Positions 8,068 through 16,235 of a stretch of DNA of 16,941 bases are shown here, in pieces. A program made the translations under genes and the position numbers. Position 1 is the stretch's first letter. Each line of letters starts with the position of its first letter. Source of the DNA: an uncultured Prevotella sp. Lineage in GTDB: Bacteria > Bacteroidota > Bacteroidia > Bacteroidales > Bacteroidaceae. The notes under the pieces are model-generated. The model did not search any database and was not told the origin of the DNA. It was given only the letters and a program-made list of their open reading frames with translations. The stretch lies in NCBI GenBank assembly GCA_947095945.1, contig CAMUQM010000020.1:1-16941 (forward strand), written 5' to 3'.

Positions 8068-8717
8068 TCTTTATTTCTATGGTTTATATGAAAGAACTTT
8101 TTGCCTTTTAAGACGAGGGCTTTGCCATTCTCAAAGTGACGATGGTTGGCGATACTATCATACTCCAAAGGAATAACTTCTTTTCCCTGCTTATCAATAA
8201 ATCCCCACTTACCACCAACAACATACTCATGCTCTGGGTCGTCTTGCGGTCTCACTGTCTTGCAGCCTACTGCCACAGCAGCCAATCCCTCATAGTATGG
8301 GAAGATAGCATCATACTTCGGTTTGGCAATAACCTGTCCTTTCATATTGGCAACGCCCATCTTCGTACCACTCTTATCTAAGATTCTAAAGAGTCCATCC
8401 TTTGGGTAGTCATTCCCATTATTAGCCATAAATACATTGAATAATTCTTTGCCCTTATTGTTGATAGCTACACAGCCGACATTCGGTTTAAAAACAAAGC
8501 CAATAGTACGGATTGTGTCGGTATAACACAGCAAGTATCGATTATAAGGCACAACGGTCCGCCCATCCTGATTAACGTATGCATATTGCTCATATTTTGC
8601 AGTCGTATCAACCTTTAAAACTAAATACATGTCTTTTACGTCTTTCGTAGACGAACAAGACAATACTAAACTGCATGACAGAGCGAGTATCAAAAGCTTT
8701 AAGTTATTCATTTTCAT
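8061..8717 (-). CDS. WG-repeat lipoprotein
   Basis: This is a predicted lipoprotein of 218 residues from the ATG at 8717-8715. That start, or the ATG at 8711, is preferred over the in-frame GTG at 8729 because it gives a compact signal peptide, with LVLSC placing the lipidated Cys at residue 21 (counted from 8717). The mature part contains about four degenerate WG-type beta repeats: YAYVNQDGRTVVPY, VAINNKGKELFNVF, MGVANMKGQVIAKPKYDAI, and the best one, KWGFIDKQGKEVIPLEYDSI. WG repeats build beta-rich scaffolds with no known catalytic activity; their molecular role is poorly defined. It is the first gene of the - strand cassette and its stop overlaps the next small frame. No good TAnnTTTG box was found upstream on the - strand, so its promoter is unplaced. 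Confidence 0.85.
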   Translation of the reverse strand: MKMNNLKLLILALSCSLVLSCSSTKDVKDMYLVLKVDTTAKYEQYAYVNQDGRTVVPYNRYLLCYTDTIRTIGFVFKPNVGCVAINNKGKELFNVFMANNGNDYPKDGLFRILDKSGTKMGVANMKGQVIAKPKYDAIFPYYEGLAAVAVGCKTVRPQDDPEHEYVVGGKWGFIDKQGKEVIPLEYDSIANHRHFENGKALVLKGKKFFHINHRNKEC

Positions 8718-8836
8718 TTTAAGTTTCACGATTTTTAGGTATAGTTATATTTGTGTGTAAATATACAATTAATTATAATACTAAAGTGTAGAGGGGTGTA
8801 TTTTTAACTTTTATTACAATTACGTTTTGTTTGTGG

Positions 8837-8995
8837 CTAAGTATTCATCAAATAATAATAAAGTAAGATTTTGATGCTGTCTGCCGCACTTTTAAGATTC
8901 TGAATTATCTTTACATGATTCTCTGTTGTCAGCCCTTTAAAAACACAAATAAAGCCTTTTTTCTTCGCCTCTGTAACTATCAGTAGTTCAGTTTG
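8837..8995 (-). pseudogene. Start-less 52-codon open frame, possible coding remnant or part of a dispersed repeat
   Basis: Between a TAA at 8998-8996 and a TAG at 8839-8837 the - strand stays open for 52 codons. It includes stretches such as GFICVFKGLTTENHVKII and LKSAADSIKILLYYYLMNT that read like protein with an amphipathic helix. The only Met is three residues from the end and there is no GTG or TTG start in the body, so it cannot be an intact gene. It may be a decayed C-terminal fragment or an untranslated intergenic repeat that happens to lack stops. I have a vague memory of similar sequence in other Prevotella intergenic regions but cannot verify it. Confidence 0.25.
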
Positions 8996-9034
8996 TTATA
9001 ATATTATGCAAGAAAAGGTGCTTAATTAGACTTC

Positions 9035-9122
9035 AAAAGGGCGTTACTTCACCTTCAAGTAATGCCCTTTTCAAATGTATTCAACGCCCTTTTCAAACCG
9101 TAAAGAGCGTAGATTGAAAAGG
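9035..9122. repeat. Cluster of complementary repeats with a strong hairpin
   Basis: AAAAGGGCGTTACTT (9035-9049) pairs with AAGTAATGCCCTTTT (9057-9071) as a 15-bp stem with one G-T pair and a 7-nt loop. The second arm continues as GCCCTTTTCAAA (9064-9075), which recurs exactly at 9086-9097 (period 22). The distal copy AACGCCCTTTT (9083-9093) can instead pair perfectly over 11 bp with 9035-9045. A fourth segment, TTGAAAAGG (9114-9122), is complementary to both CCTTTTCAA copies. The hairpin could terminate transcription in either direction, but no gene ends nearby, so a dispersed repeat or mobile-element derivative is as likely. Confidence 0.6.
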
Positions 9123-9266
9123 AAGAGTTGAAAAAAACGGACAAAATGTTATTATTGCAAGGGGCGATTGGGATTTAAATTGTAAACCTTGTTCCTCTCT
9201 TTTTGGTCAATGATGGAAAAGTGAACCCGATTGTTGAACAATTACTTATTTGCGTAGAGGAAAGTA

Positions 9267-9274
9267 TAAATTTG
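9267..9274 (+). promoter_or_regulatory. Promoter -7-like box, distal copy upstream of PUL 2
   Basis: TAAATTTG matches the Bacteroidetes -7 consensus TAnnTTTG and is followed by CA. The nearest upstream TTTG (9249-9252) is only 14 nt away, short of the usual 19, so the -33 element is weak. If used, it would give a leader of about 230 nt for the gene at 9508. Confidence 0.3.
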
Positions 9275-9310
9275 CATCATCAAAGTTAACGCTTTTATAA
9301 AAATATTGCC

Positions 9311-9318
9311 TAAATTTG
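9311..9318 (+). promoter_or_regulatory. Promoter -7-like box, middle copy upstream of PUL 2
   Basis: TAAATTTG, again followed by CA, repeats the ten bases at 9267-9276 with a 44-bp shift. No TTG or TTTG is found at the expected -33 distance. It could be an alternative start or depend on an activator. Confidence 0.3.
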
Positions 9319-9413
9319 CACTTGCATGTTCAATCTGACTAACTTAAGCTCAATTTTCTATTAAATATTGTTAATAAATAATTGTACTGAATACATATCT
9401 TAAAATAATTATC

Positions 9414-9421
9414 TAAATTTG
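9414..9421 (+). promoter_or_regulatory. Promoter -7 box, proximal candidate for the PUL 2 operon
   Basis: TAAATTTG lies 86 bp before the start codon at 9508, the most suitable position of the three. Transcription would begin near 9427 and give a leader of about 80 nt, the last 50 of it very A-rich, as is common for well-expressed Bacteroidetes genes. A matching -33 box at the right spacing is absent, so an activator such as a hybrid two-component or ECF system encoded elsewhere may be needed. Confidence 0.5.
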
Positions 9422-9507
9422 TCGGTCTCTGGAAGGAGTGTACTGACGACATATTTAAAAGAAAAAATATAATTAAAAACAATAATCAATTTAACTAAAC
9501 CATTTCT

Positions 9508-11004
9508 ATGAAGAGACTTTTCAAATCTTATTTGTGGATGGTCTTGATGGGCTCGCTCGCATGGGTTTCCTGCTCTGATAAAGAGACAGGAGGCACAGCT
9601 GGTACAGCTTTTGACCCATCACAACCAATTGTCATTAGTGACTTTTATCCCGACAGTGGTGGTATTGCTACCCCAATGATTATCACTGGTAAGAACTTTG
9701 GTAATGATACCACAGGTCTTGCACTTTGGTATGTTGACGAAGATGGCAAGCGTCATCGTGGTGGACTTGTATCATCTAATGGTGAAAAGCTTTACTGTTA
9801 TGTGCCAGCCGGTTTGACTTACAAGCGTAACATCAAACTTGAGGTGACACGTGCTAACGGTGCTGACACTATTAAGGGTGCTGGCGACCGCAACTTTAAG
9901 TACATCACACAGACTGCTGTTACAACAATTGTTGGTACACAGACAAGTGATGCACATGCTACTAAGATAGACAAGCTGTTGACATCAAACCTCTCAGCTC
10001 CGGGTTACCTTTGTGTTGACAATGATAACAATATCTTTATTGTACAGCACAGATTTGATGACTACTTTAATGAGAATGGAAGTAGTGCTTTTATCGAATG
10101 TCGCAATGAGAAGAATGATAATGTCGGTGGTATGGTGTTAAAAGCTGACTTAAAGAAGGATCAGGTTTCAATTCTTCAGGTGAATCATGACACAAAAGAT
10201 AAGATCAATGCACCAGCTTATTCTACACTTGATGGTTATGAGGGTGTGTATGTTCCAGATGATGCTGGACGTAAATACTACAGCCTGTTGAAGGATCAGG
10301 GCTATGCCGTTCATAAGCAGCAGTTCATCAATCCTAATGGTTATGCAAACCTTGACGAAAGCAACTGGAAGTTTTGCTTCGTGATTAATAAGAACGACCA
10401 GATGATTTACTCTGTGATGTTTAAGGGTCAGCTTATTCGTATCAATCCTAAGACACGTAAGGCAGAATTGCTCTTGAAGCGCATTGGTAAGGATGGTCCT
10501 AAGAATAGTGGTTCAGATGCTTTCTGTACTTTCAGCCCTACACAGCCTAACCGTTTGTTTATCTCTTTCAGTGATGCACACCAGATTTGGTATGTTGACG
10601 TTGACCAGTTGTCTGATAAGGACTCTCTGACTTATGCAGGTGAGCCATACGCAGGTATTTCTTCTTTCGGTACTGTAAACGTAACAGAAGGTAAGGGATG
10701 GGAAGACGGAGCATTGAAGAATGCTAAGTTCTGTTATCCACGTCAGATGACCTTTACCAAGGACGGTAAGCTCTATATTGCCGACTCAGGTAACCACTGT
10801 ATCCGTATGATTGACACAACGTTAGGTAAGAATGCACGTGTTACCACACCTATTGGTGTACCACAGAGCGCAGGTTTCCAAGATGGTGGTGTCGAGTTAG
10901 CCAAGTTTAATTGGCCGACGGGTGTCGCCGTGAGTGCAGACGGAAGTACGGTTTATGTCGCCGATTCAAAGAATCAGGTGATACGAGAATTGTCAATTAA
11001 ATAG
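9508..11004 (+). CDS. IPT/TIG and NHL-repeat lipoprotein, likely surface glycan-binding protein (PUL 2)
   Basis: This 498-residue protein heads the second operon, 32 nt before susC. Its signal peptide ends at VSC with Cys22 as the probable lipidation site, though the residue at -3 is Trp, an unusual lipobox. SDKET follows, with acidic residues fitting surface export. An IPT/TIG immunoglobulin-like domain occupies about 38-133 (ISDFYPDSGGIATPMIITGKNFG is its typical opening). The rest is a beta-propeller with NHL-type repeats, clearest in the last two blades: KDGKLYIADSGNHCIRMID (about 419-437) and DGSTVYVADSKNQVIREL (about 478-495). No catalytic residues are recognisable. IPT-NHL proteins are common beside SusCD pairs in Bacteroidetes, where they are thought to bind glycan or assemble with the transporter; that role here is inferred from position. 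Confidence 0.9.
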   Translation: MKRLFKSYLWMVLMGSLAWVSCSDKETGGTAGTAFDPSQPIVISDFYPDSGGIATPMIITGKNFGNDTTGLALWYVDEDGKRHRGGLVSSNGEKLYCYVPAGLTYKRNIKLEVTRANGADTIKGAGDRNFKYITQTAVTTIVGTQTSDAHATKIDKLLTSNLSAPGYLCVDNDNNIFIVQHRFDDYFNENGSSAFIECRNEKNDNVGGMVLKADLKKDQVSILQVNHDTKDKINAPAYSTLDGYEGVYVPDDAGRKYYSLLKDQGYAVHKQQFINPNGYANLDESNWKFCFVINKNDQMIYSVMFKGQLIRINPKTRKAELLLKRIGKDGPKNSGSDAFCTFSPTQPNRLFISFSDAHQIWYVDVDQLSDKDSLTYAGEPYAGISSFGTVNVTEGKGWEDGALKNAKFCYPRQMTFTKDGKLYIADSGNHCIRMIDTTLGKNARVTTPIGVPQSAGFQDGGVELAKFNWPTGVAVSADGSTVYVADSKNQVIRELSIK

Positions 11005-11036
11005 CTATTACCTAATAATACTATAAACATAGATTT

Positions 11037-14000
11037 ATGAGAAGAACATTATATGTCTTGTGCCTCATGGTGGCTCTGTTGACCTACGGAGTCCAAGCCT
11101 ATTCACAAGATAATGGTACTGCAAAGCAGTTCTCGGTAGCGGGTGTCATCTATGATGATTCGGGTGAACCCTGTATTGGTGCTACCGTTCGTGTTAAGAA
11201 CGAACCGGGTGTAGGAACTGTTTCCGACCTCGATGGTAAGTTCGAGATTAAGGTTAAGCCGGGTGCAACGCTCTTGTTCGAGTACGTCGGTATGGAGACC
11301 GTACATCGCACCATTCTTAAGGACGAGCCTTCCCTTTCAGTTAAGTTCAAGGTAGCCAAGACAAATGCCATCGACGAGGTTGTCGTGACAGGTCTTGTTT
11401 CTCAGAAGAAGGTATCGGTGGTAGGTGCTGTGTCTACTATTAATATGGATGAGTTGCGTACCCCGGGTACTTCACTCGTGAACATGATAGGTGGTCGTAT
11501 GCCGGGTGTTATCACCATGCAGATTTCTGGTGAGCCGGGACAGAACCTTTCAAACTTCTGGGTACGTGGTGTATCGACCTTCGGTGCTGGTGCTGGTGCG
11601 TTGGTTCTCATTGACGGTATTGAGGGCAGTCTCAATGATATTGATGTAGACGACGTTGAGAGCATCTCTGTATTAAAGGATGCTGCCGCAACAGCTGTTT
11701 ACGGTGTGCGTGGTGCTAACGGTGTTGTATTGGTTACTACGAAGCGCGGTTCTAAGGAGAAGATTCAGATTACAGCTCGTGCGACAGTGAAGTTGTCACA
11801 GATTAAGCGTCTGCCTGAGTATCTCTCATCTTACGACTATGCAAGACTTGCTAATGAGGCACGTGCAATGTCAGGTGAGTCAGATCTCTATACGCCAATT
11901 CAGTTGGATATTATCAAGAACAATCTTGACCCAGAGCTTTACCCAAACGTAAACTGGATTGACCAGATTATGAAGAAGACCTCTTTGCAGGAGAACTACT
12001 ATGCCAGTGCGCGTGGTGGTGGTGATGTTGCACAGTACTTCGTTTCTGTAGGTTATCGTCACGAAGGTGCAGCCTATAAGCAGAAGGAGAACCAGTTCCA
12101 CCGTCCATTGTCTTACGACCAGTTGACTTATCGTGCAAATATCAACATGAACCTTACAAAGCGTTCTGAGCTTTACTTTGGTGTTGATGGTAGCATCACT
12201 AACTACACAACTCCGGGTGGTAAGAATACCAACCAAGTGTGGGAGGATGTCCTCCAGTTGAATCCATTGATGTTCCCTGTTACATATGCTGACGGAACAT
12301 TGCCAACTTATGGTCAGAACGACCTTATCTCTCCATTTGCAGCGCTTAACTATCAGGGTTACAACTCAGCTGATAACACTCGTAACATGATTACCTTGAA
12401 GTTCACACACCGCTTCGGTGGTATTCTCAAGGGACTCGTGGGTTCTGTTCAGGCTGTTAATGACCGCACATCAGGTTTCAGCGAGCGTCGTTCCGTTAAG
12501 CCAGATTACTATCGCGCTACAGGTCGTACCGCTACAGGTGACCTTATCAAGACACTGCGTTCTAAGCAGCAAGATATGTCGTACTCTTCAAACAATGAAT
12601 CTTGGAGAAAGTACTACATGGAGGCTAAGTTAGACTATAACACAAGTATCGGTGCTCACAACCTCGGTGCTCTCCTCTTCTATTATATGGAAGATACAAA
12701 GGGTTCTAAATGGGGCGATGGTGATGCACTCGGTATCGCAGCTATTCCTAAGCGTCGTCAGAATGTGTCAGGTCGTTTGTCATGGGGTTATAACTCTACT
12801 TATTTTGTAGATGCTAACTTCGGTTACACTGGTTCAGACATCTTCCCTAAGGGTGAGCGTTTCGGTTTCTTCCCATCAGTAGCTGTGGGTTGGGCTCCAA
12901 CTTCATACAAGTGGGTACAGAAGCATCTTCCATTCGTTAACTTCTTCAAGATTCGTGGTTCTTACGGTCTTGCAGGTAACGACCAGATTGCAGATAAGGA
13001 TTCTCGTTTCCCATACTTGACCATTATCAACAACCACGCTGGTACCACATGGGGTTACACCGGTCAGGGTATTGTTGAGAAGCAGCAGGGCGCTGACAAC
13101 TTGAAGTGGGAGGTTGCTAAGAAGTTGAACGTCGGTATCGATGCTAACTTCTTCAACGATGCTATCAAGGTGACAGTTGACTTCTTCCGTGATACACGTG
13201 ACCACATCTTCCAAGACCGTGTTACATTGCCAGAGTTTGCTGGTATGGTTACTTATCCTAAGTCTAACGTGGGTCGTATGCACTCATTCGGTTCAGATGG
13301 TAACATCTCTTATTTCCACAAGATTAACAAGGAGATGAACTTTACCGTTCGTGCCAACTATACATGGTCACAGAACATCGTTGACTACTTCGAGGAGAAT
13401 AAGCTTGCTTACGATTATCAGAGCGTGACAGGTATGCCATACGGTGTATTGCGTGGTTACATTGCTGAGGGTCTCTTCAAGGATGAGGCTGATATTCGCC
13501 AGAGTCCTGACCAGAGTGCAGCCTTCGGTGTTGTTCGTCCCGGTGATATCAAGTATCGTGACGTGAATGGTGATGGTGTCATCAATAAGGACGACCGCGT
13601 GCCATTGTCTTACGGTAACAACGTTCCTCGTGTAATGTTCGGTCTTGGTGGTGAGTTCAACTATAAGGACTTCACCGTAAGCATGCTCTTCAAGGGTAAT
13701 ACAGGTGTTAACTACTACCGTGTAGGTATGGGTTACGATGCAGGTTGGATTCCATTCTACAATGGTGAGATGGGTAATGTGTTGAAGATGGTGAACAATC
13801 CAAAGAATCGTTGGATTCCATCATGGTACTCTGGTGATCCGTCAACAGAGAATCCTAACGCAATGTTCCCACGCCTCTCTTACGGTTCAAATACCAACAA
13901 CTCACAGCTTTCTACTTTCTGGAAGCAGAATGGTTCTTTCCTCCGTTTTCAGGAGTTGAACTTCCGTTATATCTTCCGTCATCGTAAGTGGCTGCGTGCA

Positions 14001-14153
14001 GCTGGTCTTAGCTCGCTGGAGTGTGACTTTGTTATCAACAACCTCTTCACTATCGACAGCGCGAAGTACTTCGATCCAGAGCAGGCTTGGTTTAATGGTG
14101 CGGCTTATCCAATCCCAACCACCTATTCATTGCAGATGTACTTTAGATTCTAA
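11037..14153 (+). CDS. SusC/RagA-family TonB-dependent outer-membrane glycan transporter (PUL 2)
   Basis: This is the transporter of the second SusCD pair. The 1038-residue protein has a short signal peptide (about 1-24, cleaved near AYSQ), a carboxypeptidase-D-regulatory-like domain (about 33-107), a TonB-box-like DEVVVTG (113-119), a plug (about 125-238) with the SusC hallmark VYGVRGANGVVLVTTKRG (221-238), and a beta-barrel ending in YSLQMYFRF, with the terminal Phe expected for barrel insertion. DVNGDGVINKDDR (842-854) is a calcium-loop-like extracellular segment frequent in SusC proteins. There is no STN signalling domain. It shares domain order with the first SusC in the window, but its plug and barrel sequences differ widely, so the two pairs probably take different glycans and are not a recent duplication. 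Confidence 0.96.
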   Translation: MRRTLYVLCLMVALLTYGVQAYSQDNGTAKQFSVAGVIYDDSGEPCIGATVRVKNEPGVGTVSDLDGKFEIKVKPGATLLFEYVGMETVHRTILKDEPSLSVKFKVAKTNAIDEVVVTGLVSQKKVSVVGAVSTINMDELRTPGTSLVNMIGGRMPGVITMQISGEPGQNLSNFWVRGVSTFGAGAGALVLIDGIEGSLNDIDVDDVESISVLKDAAATAVYGVRGANGVVLVTTKRGSKEKIQITARATVKLSQIKRLPEYLSSYDYARLANEARAMSGESDLYTPIQLDIIKNNLDPELYPNVNWIDQIMKKTSLQENYYASARGGGDVAQYFVSVGYRHEGAAYKQKENQFHRPLSYDQLTYRANINMNLTKRSELYFGVDGSITNYTTPGGKNTNQVWEDVLQLNPLMFPVTYADGTLPTYGQNDLISPFAALNYQGYNSADNTRNMITLKFTHRFGGILKGLVGSVQAVNDRTSGFSERRSVKPDYYRATGRTATGDLIKTLRSKQQDMSYSSNNESWRKYYMEAKLDYNTSIGAHNLGALLFYYMEDTKGSKWGDGDALGIAAIPKRRQNVSGRLSWGYNSTYFVDANFGYTGSDIFPKGERFGFFPSVAVGWAPTSYKWVQKHLPFVNFFKIRGSYGLAGNDQIADKDSRFPYLTIINNHAGTTWGYTGQGIVEKQQGADNLKWEVAKKLNVGIDANFFNDAIKVTVDFFRDTRDHIFQDRVTLPEFAGMVTYPKSNVGRMHSFGSDGNISYFHKINKEMNFTVRANYTWSQNIVDYFEENKLAYDYQSVTGMPYGVLRGYIAEGLFKDEADIRQSPDQSAAFGVVRPGDIKYRDVNGDGVINKDDRVPLSYGNNVPRVMFGLGGEFNYKDFTVSMLFKGNTGVNYYRVGMGYDAGWIPFYNGEMGNVLKMVNNPKNRWIPSWYSGDPSTENPNAMFPRLSYGSNTNNSQLSTFWKQNGSFLRFQELNFRYIFRHRKWLRAAGLSSLECDFVINNLFTIDSAKYFDPEQAWFNGAAYPIPTTYSLQMYFRF

Positions 14154-14181
14154 GGTTTCACCTCTTAATTAGATTGTAATA

Positions 14182-16212
14182 ATGAAAAAACATATTTTAG
14201 CTTTGGGCGCTGTTGCAGCTCTGTTCTCAGGCATGACATTCACATCATGTAACTTCTTGGATCAGGACGACAACTTTAATGCTATCTTCAAGGAGGATTC
14301 TATCTTCCATTCAGCCCAGAATGCAAATGGCTATCTCTATGCTACTCCAACGATGTTCCCATCAGCTGGTAACATTTGGGGTCACTCATGGACTCCGGGT
14401 GAGACAGCATCAGACGAGATTTGTGTACGCTGGCAGACGAATGAGTTCTGGGGTGCAAAGTTCACAGTAGGTAATGTTAATGCTGAGAACGTTCCTAACT
14501 GGGGACAGTGGTACCAAATGTATAAGATTATCAGACGATGCAACCTTATGTTAGAGAAGGTTGACAAGATTGGTGATATGTCTAACAATGATAAGGCAGA
14601 CTATAAGGCAATGGTTCACTTCATCCGTGGTTATGCTTACTACGTATTGTTGCAGAACTGGGGTCCTTGTCTGATTGTCGGTGACGAGGTTGTATCAACC
14701 AGTGAAAAGGCTGATTACTATGACCGCGAGCGTGCAACAATGGATGAGTCTATCGACTATATCTGTAATGAGTTTGCACAGTCACTTCCGGGTTTGAAAC
14801 GTCCAAGCGAGCAGTCAACTGCTTACTTCGGTCGTCCAACAAAGGGTACTGCGTTGGCACTTATCGCACGTCTTCGCCTCGTTCAGGCTTCACCAACCTT
14901 TAATGGTGGTACTTATGCAAAGCGTTGCTTTGGTGAGTGGAAGCGTAAGAGCGATGGTAAGTATTATGTAAATCAGGATTACGATGCAAAGCGTTGGGCT
15001 GTTGCTGCAGCTGCTGCTAAGCAGGTAATCGATCTCAACTACTATACACTCTTCACAGTTGATGCCGATAAGGATAATCCATATCCACTTGATGCATCTG
15101 TTCCAACAGCGAAGTTCCCTGATGGTGCAGGCGGTATTGACCCATATCACTCTTTTGCTGATATGTTCAATGGTGAAGGTACAGCAAAGGTGAACAGAGA
15201 GCTTATCTGGGCTGATGAGTACTCAGGTCCTGTAATGGACTATACCCATCACTCATTCCCAGTGAACTATGGTGGATGGGGTGGTATGTCAGTTCCACAG
15301 CGTGTGATTGATTGCTTCTTGATGAAGGATGGTAAGAAGCCAGCAGAGTCTCCACTCTATGAGGCTGACTTGACTAAGCACGTGAACCAGAAGAAGTCTA
15401 TTGGTGATTGCGATATGGCAAATGGTACCCCATTGGCTTACACGAACCGTTCAGCTCGCTTCTATGCAAGTATTGGCTTCCCGGGTCGTATCTGGAAGAT
15501 GAACTCTACTACCGATGGTAGTTTTAATAACCAGACATTCTGGTACTCTATTGATGATTCTAAGGCTGGTAAGAACGCAGCTGGTAACAACCCTAACGAC
15601 TACTGTATCAGTGGTTACGTACCATTCAAGTACATCCACCCAGATGATTCTTGGCATGGTAAGGATGGTGCTGCTGTTATCAACAAGCCATTCCCTATCA
15701 TCCGTTATGCTGAAATCTTGTTGGCTTACTGTGAGGCTGCTAACCATATTCAGGGTTCAGAGACAGTGAAGACATGGGATGCAAGCGGCAGATTGGTTGA
15801 CGTTGCTGTAAGTCGTGATGAGGCTGCTATGGCACGTTACTTCAATATGATTCGTTATCGTGTTGGTCTTCCGGGCGTAGAAGCTGCAACGCTTAGCGCA
15901 GAGAATGCCTTCGATGAGGTAATCAAGAACGAGCGTCAGGTTGAGCTCTTTAATGAAGGTCATCGCTACTTCGACACACGTCGTTGGGGTACTTACTTCA
16001 CAGAGGATGCTAACAGTTCTAACTGGCGTGGTCTCGATGTTTACAGCGAGAAGAAGGGTAACAACGATGGTCCATTCTTCAACCTCGTAACAATCAACGA
16101 GCAGAATATCCGTGACCGTAAGGCTCTCCCACGTATGGTATTCCTCCCACTCCAGCATGGTGAGTTGGTGAAGAGTCCTAAGATGGATCAGAATCCGGGT
16201 TGGGATCGTTAA
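14182..16212 (+). CDS. SusD/RagB-family surface glycan-binding lipoprotein (PUL 2)
   Basis: This is the lid of the SusC encoded 28 nt upstream. The lipobox FTSC puts the lipid on Cys23, and the following NFLDQDDNF is acidic, as expected for surface-exposed Bacteroidetes lipoproteins. SusD landmarks are the TPR helix MVHFIRGYAYYVLLQNWG (about 143-160), RYAEILLAYCEAANHI (about 508-523), NERQVELFNEGHRYFDTRRW (about 583-602) and the C-terminal DQNPGWDR. At 676 residues it is longer than many SusD proteins; the extra length is in the middle, around the glycan-binding loops. The order after the IPT-NHL and SusC genes supports one operon continuing into the next gene 23 nt on. Confidence 0.95.
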   Translation: MKKHILALGAVAALFSGMTFTSCNFLDQDDNFNAIFKEDSIFHSAQNANGYLYATPTMFPSAGNIWGHSWTPGETASDEICVRWQTNEFWGAKFTVGNVNAENVPNWGQWYQMYKIIRRCNLMLEKVDKIGDMSNNDKADYKAMVHFIRGYAYYVLLQNWGPCLIVGDEVVSTSEKADYYDRERATMDESIDYICNEFAQSLPGLKRPSEQSTAYFGRPTKGTALALIARLRLVQASPTFNGGTYAKRCFGEWKRKSDGKYYVNQDYDAKRWAVAAAAAKQVIDLNYYTLFTVDADKDNPYPLDASVPTAKFPDGAGGIDPYHSFADMFNGEGTAKVNRELIWADEYSGPVMDYTHHSFPVNYGGWGGMSVPQRVIDCFLMKDGKKPAESPLYEADLTKHVNQKKSIGDCDMANGTPLAYTNRSARFYASIGFPGRIWKMNSTTDGSFNNQTFWYSIDDSKAGKNAAGNNPNDYCISGYVPFKYIHPDDSWHGKDGAAVINKPFPIIRYAEILLAYCEAANHIQGSETVKTWDASGRLVDVAVSRDEAAMARYFNMIRYRVGLPGVEAATLSAENAFDEVIKNERQVELFNEGHRYFDTRRWGTYFTEDANSSNWRGLDVYSEKKGNNDGPFFNLVTINEQNIRDRKALPRMVFLPLQHGELVKSPKMDQNPGWDR

Positions 16213-16235
16213 TAACGTTAATATTGTAACTATTT

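Larger units (their letters stand above)
8718..9507. other. Long intergenic region with repeats and promoter-like boxes, no intact gene
   Basis: This 790-bp gap separates two divergent transcription units. I see no complete gene. From left to right it holds: the leader of the WG lipoprotein gene; an isolated + strand TATATTTG at 8746-8753 with no matching -33 box and no gene to drive; a start-less 52-codon open frame on the - strand (8995-8837); a hairpin-forming repeat cluster (9035-9122); a 13-bp palindrome ATTGTTGAACAAT at 9230-9242; and three TAAATTTG boxes (9267, 9311, 9414) ahead of the second operon. Confidence 0.6.

Noticed and set aside
7994..8381. Forward frames of 60 and 81 codons across the - strand cassette
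   Set aside because: They are antisense to the WG-repeat lipoprotein and the tiny coupled frame, which have clear protein features; the forward translations do not.
8746..8753. TATATTTG on the + strand as a promoter
   Set aside because: No -33 box at suitable spacing and no forward gene for more than 700 bp; noted only as an isolated motif.
9006..9131. Forward reading starting MQEKVLN at 9006
   Set aside because: It hits a stop after seven codons and another further on; it is not an intact gene here, though the pattern may be part of a dispersed repeat.
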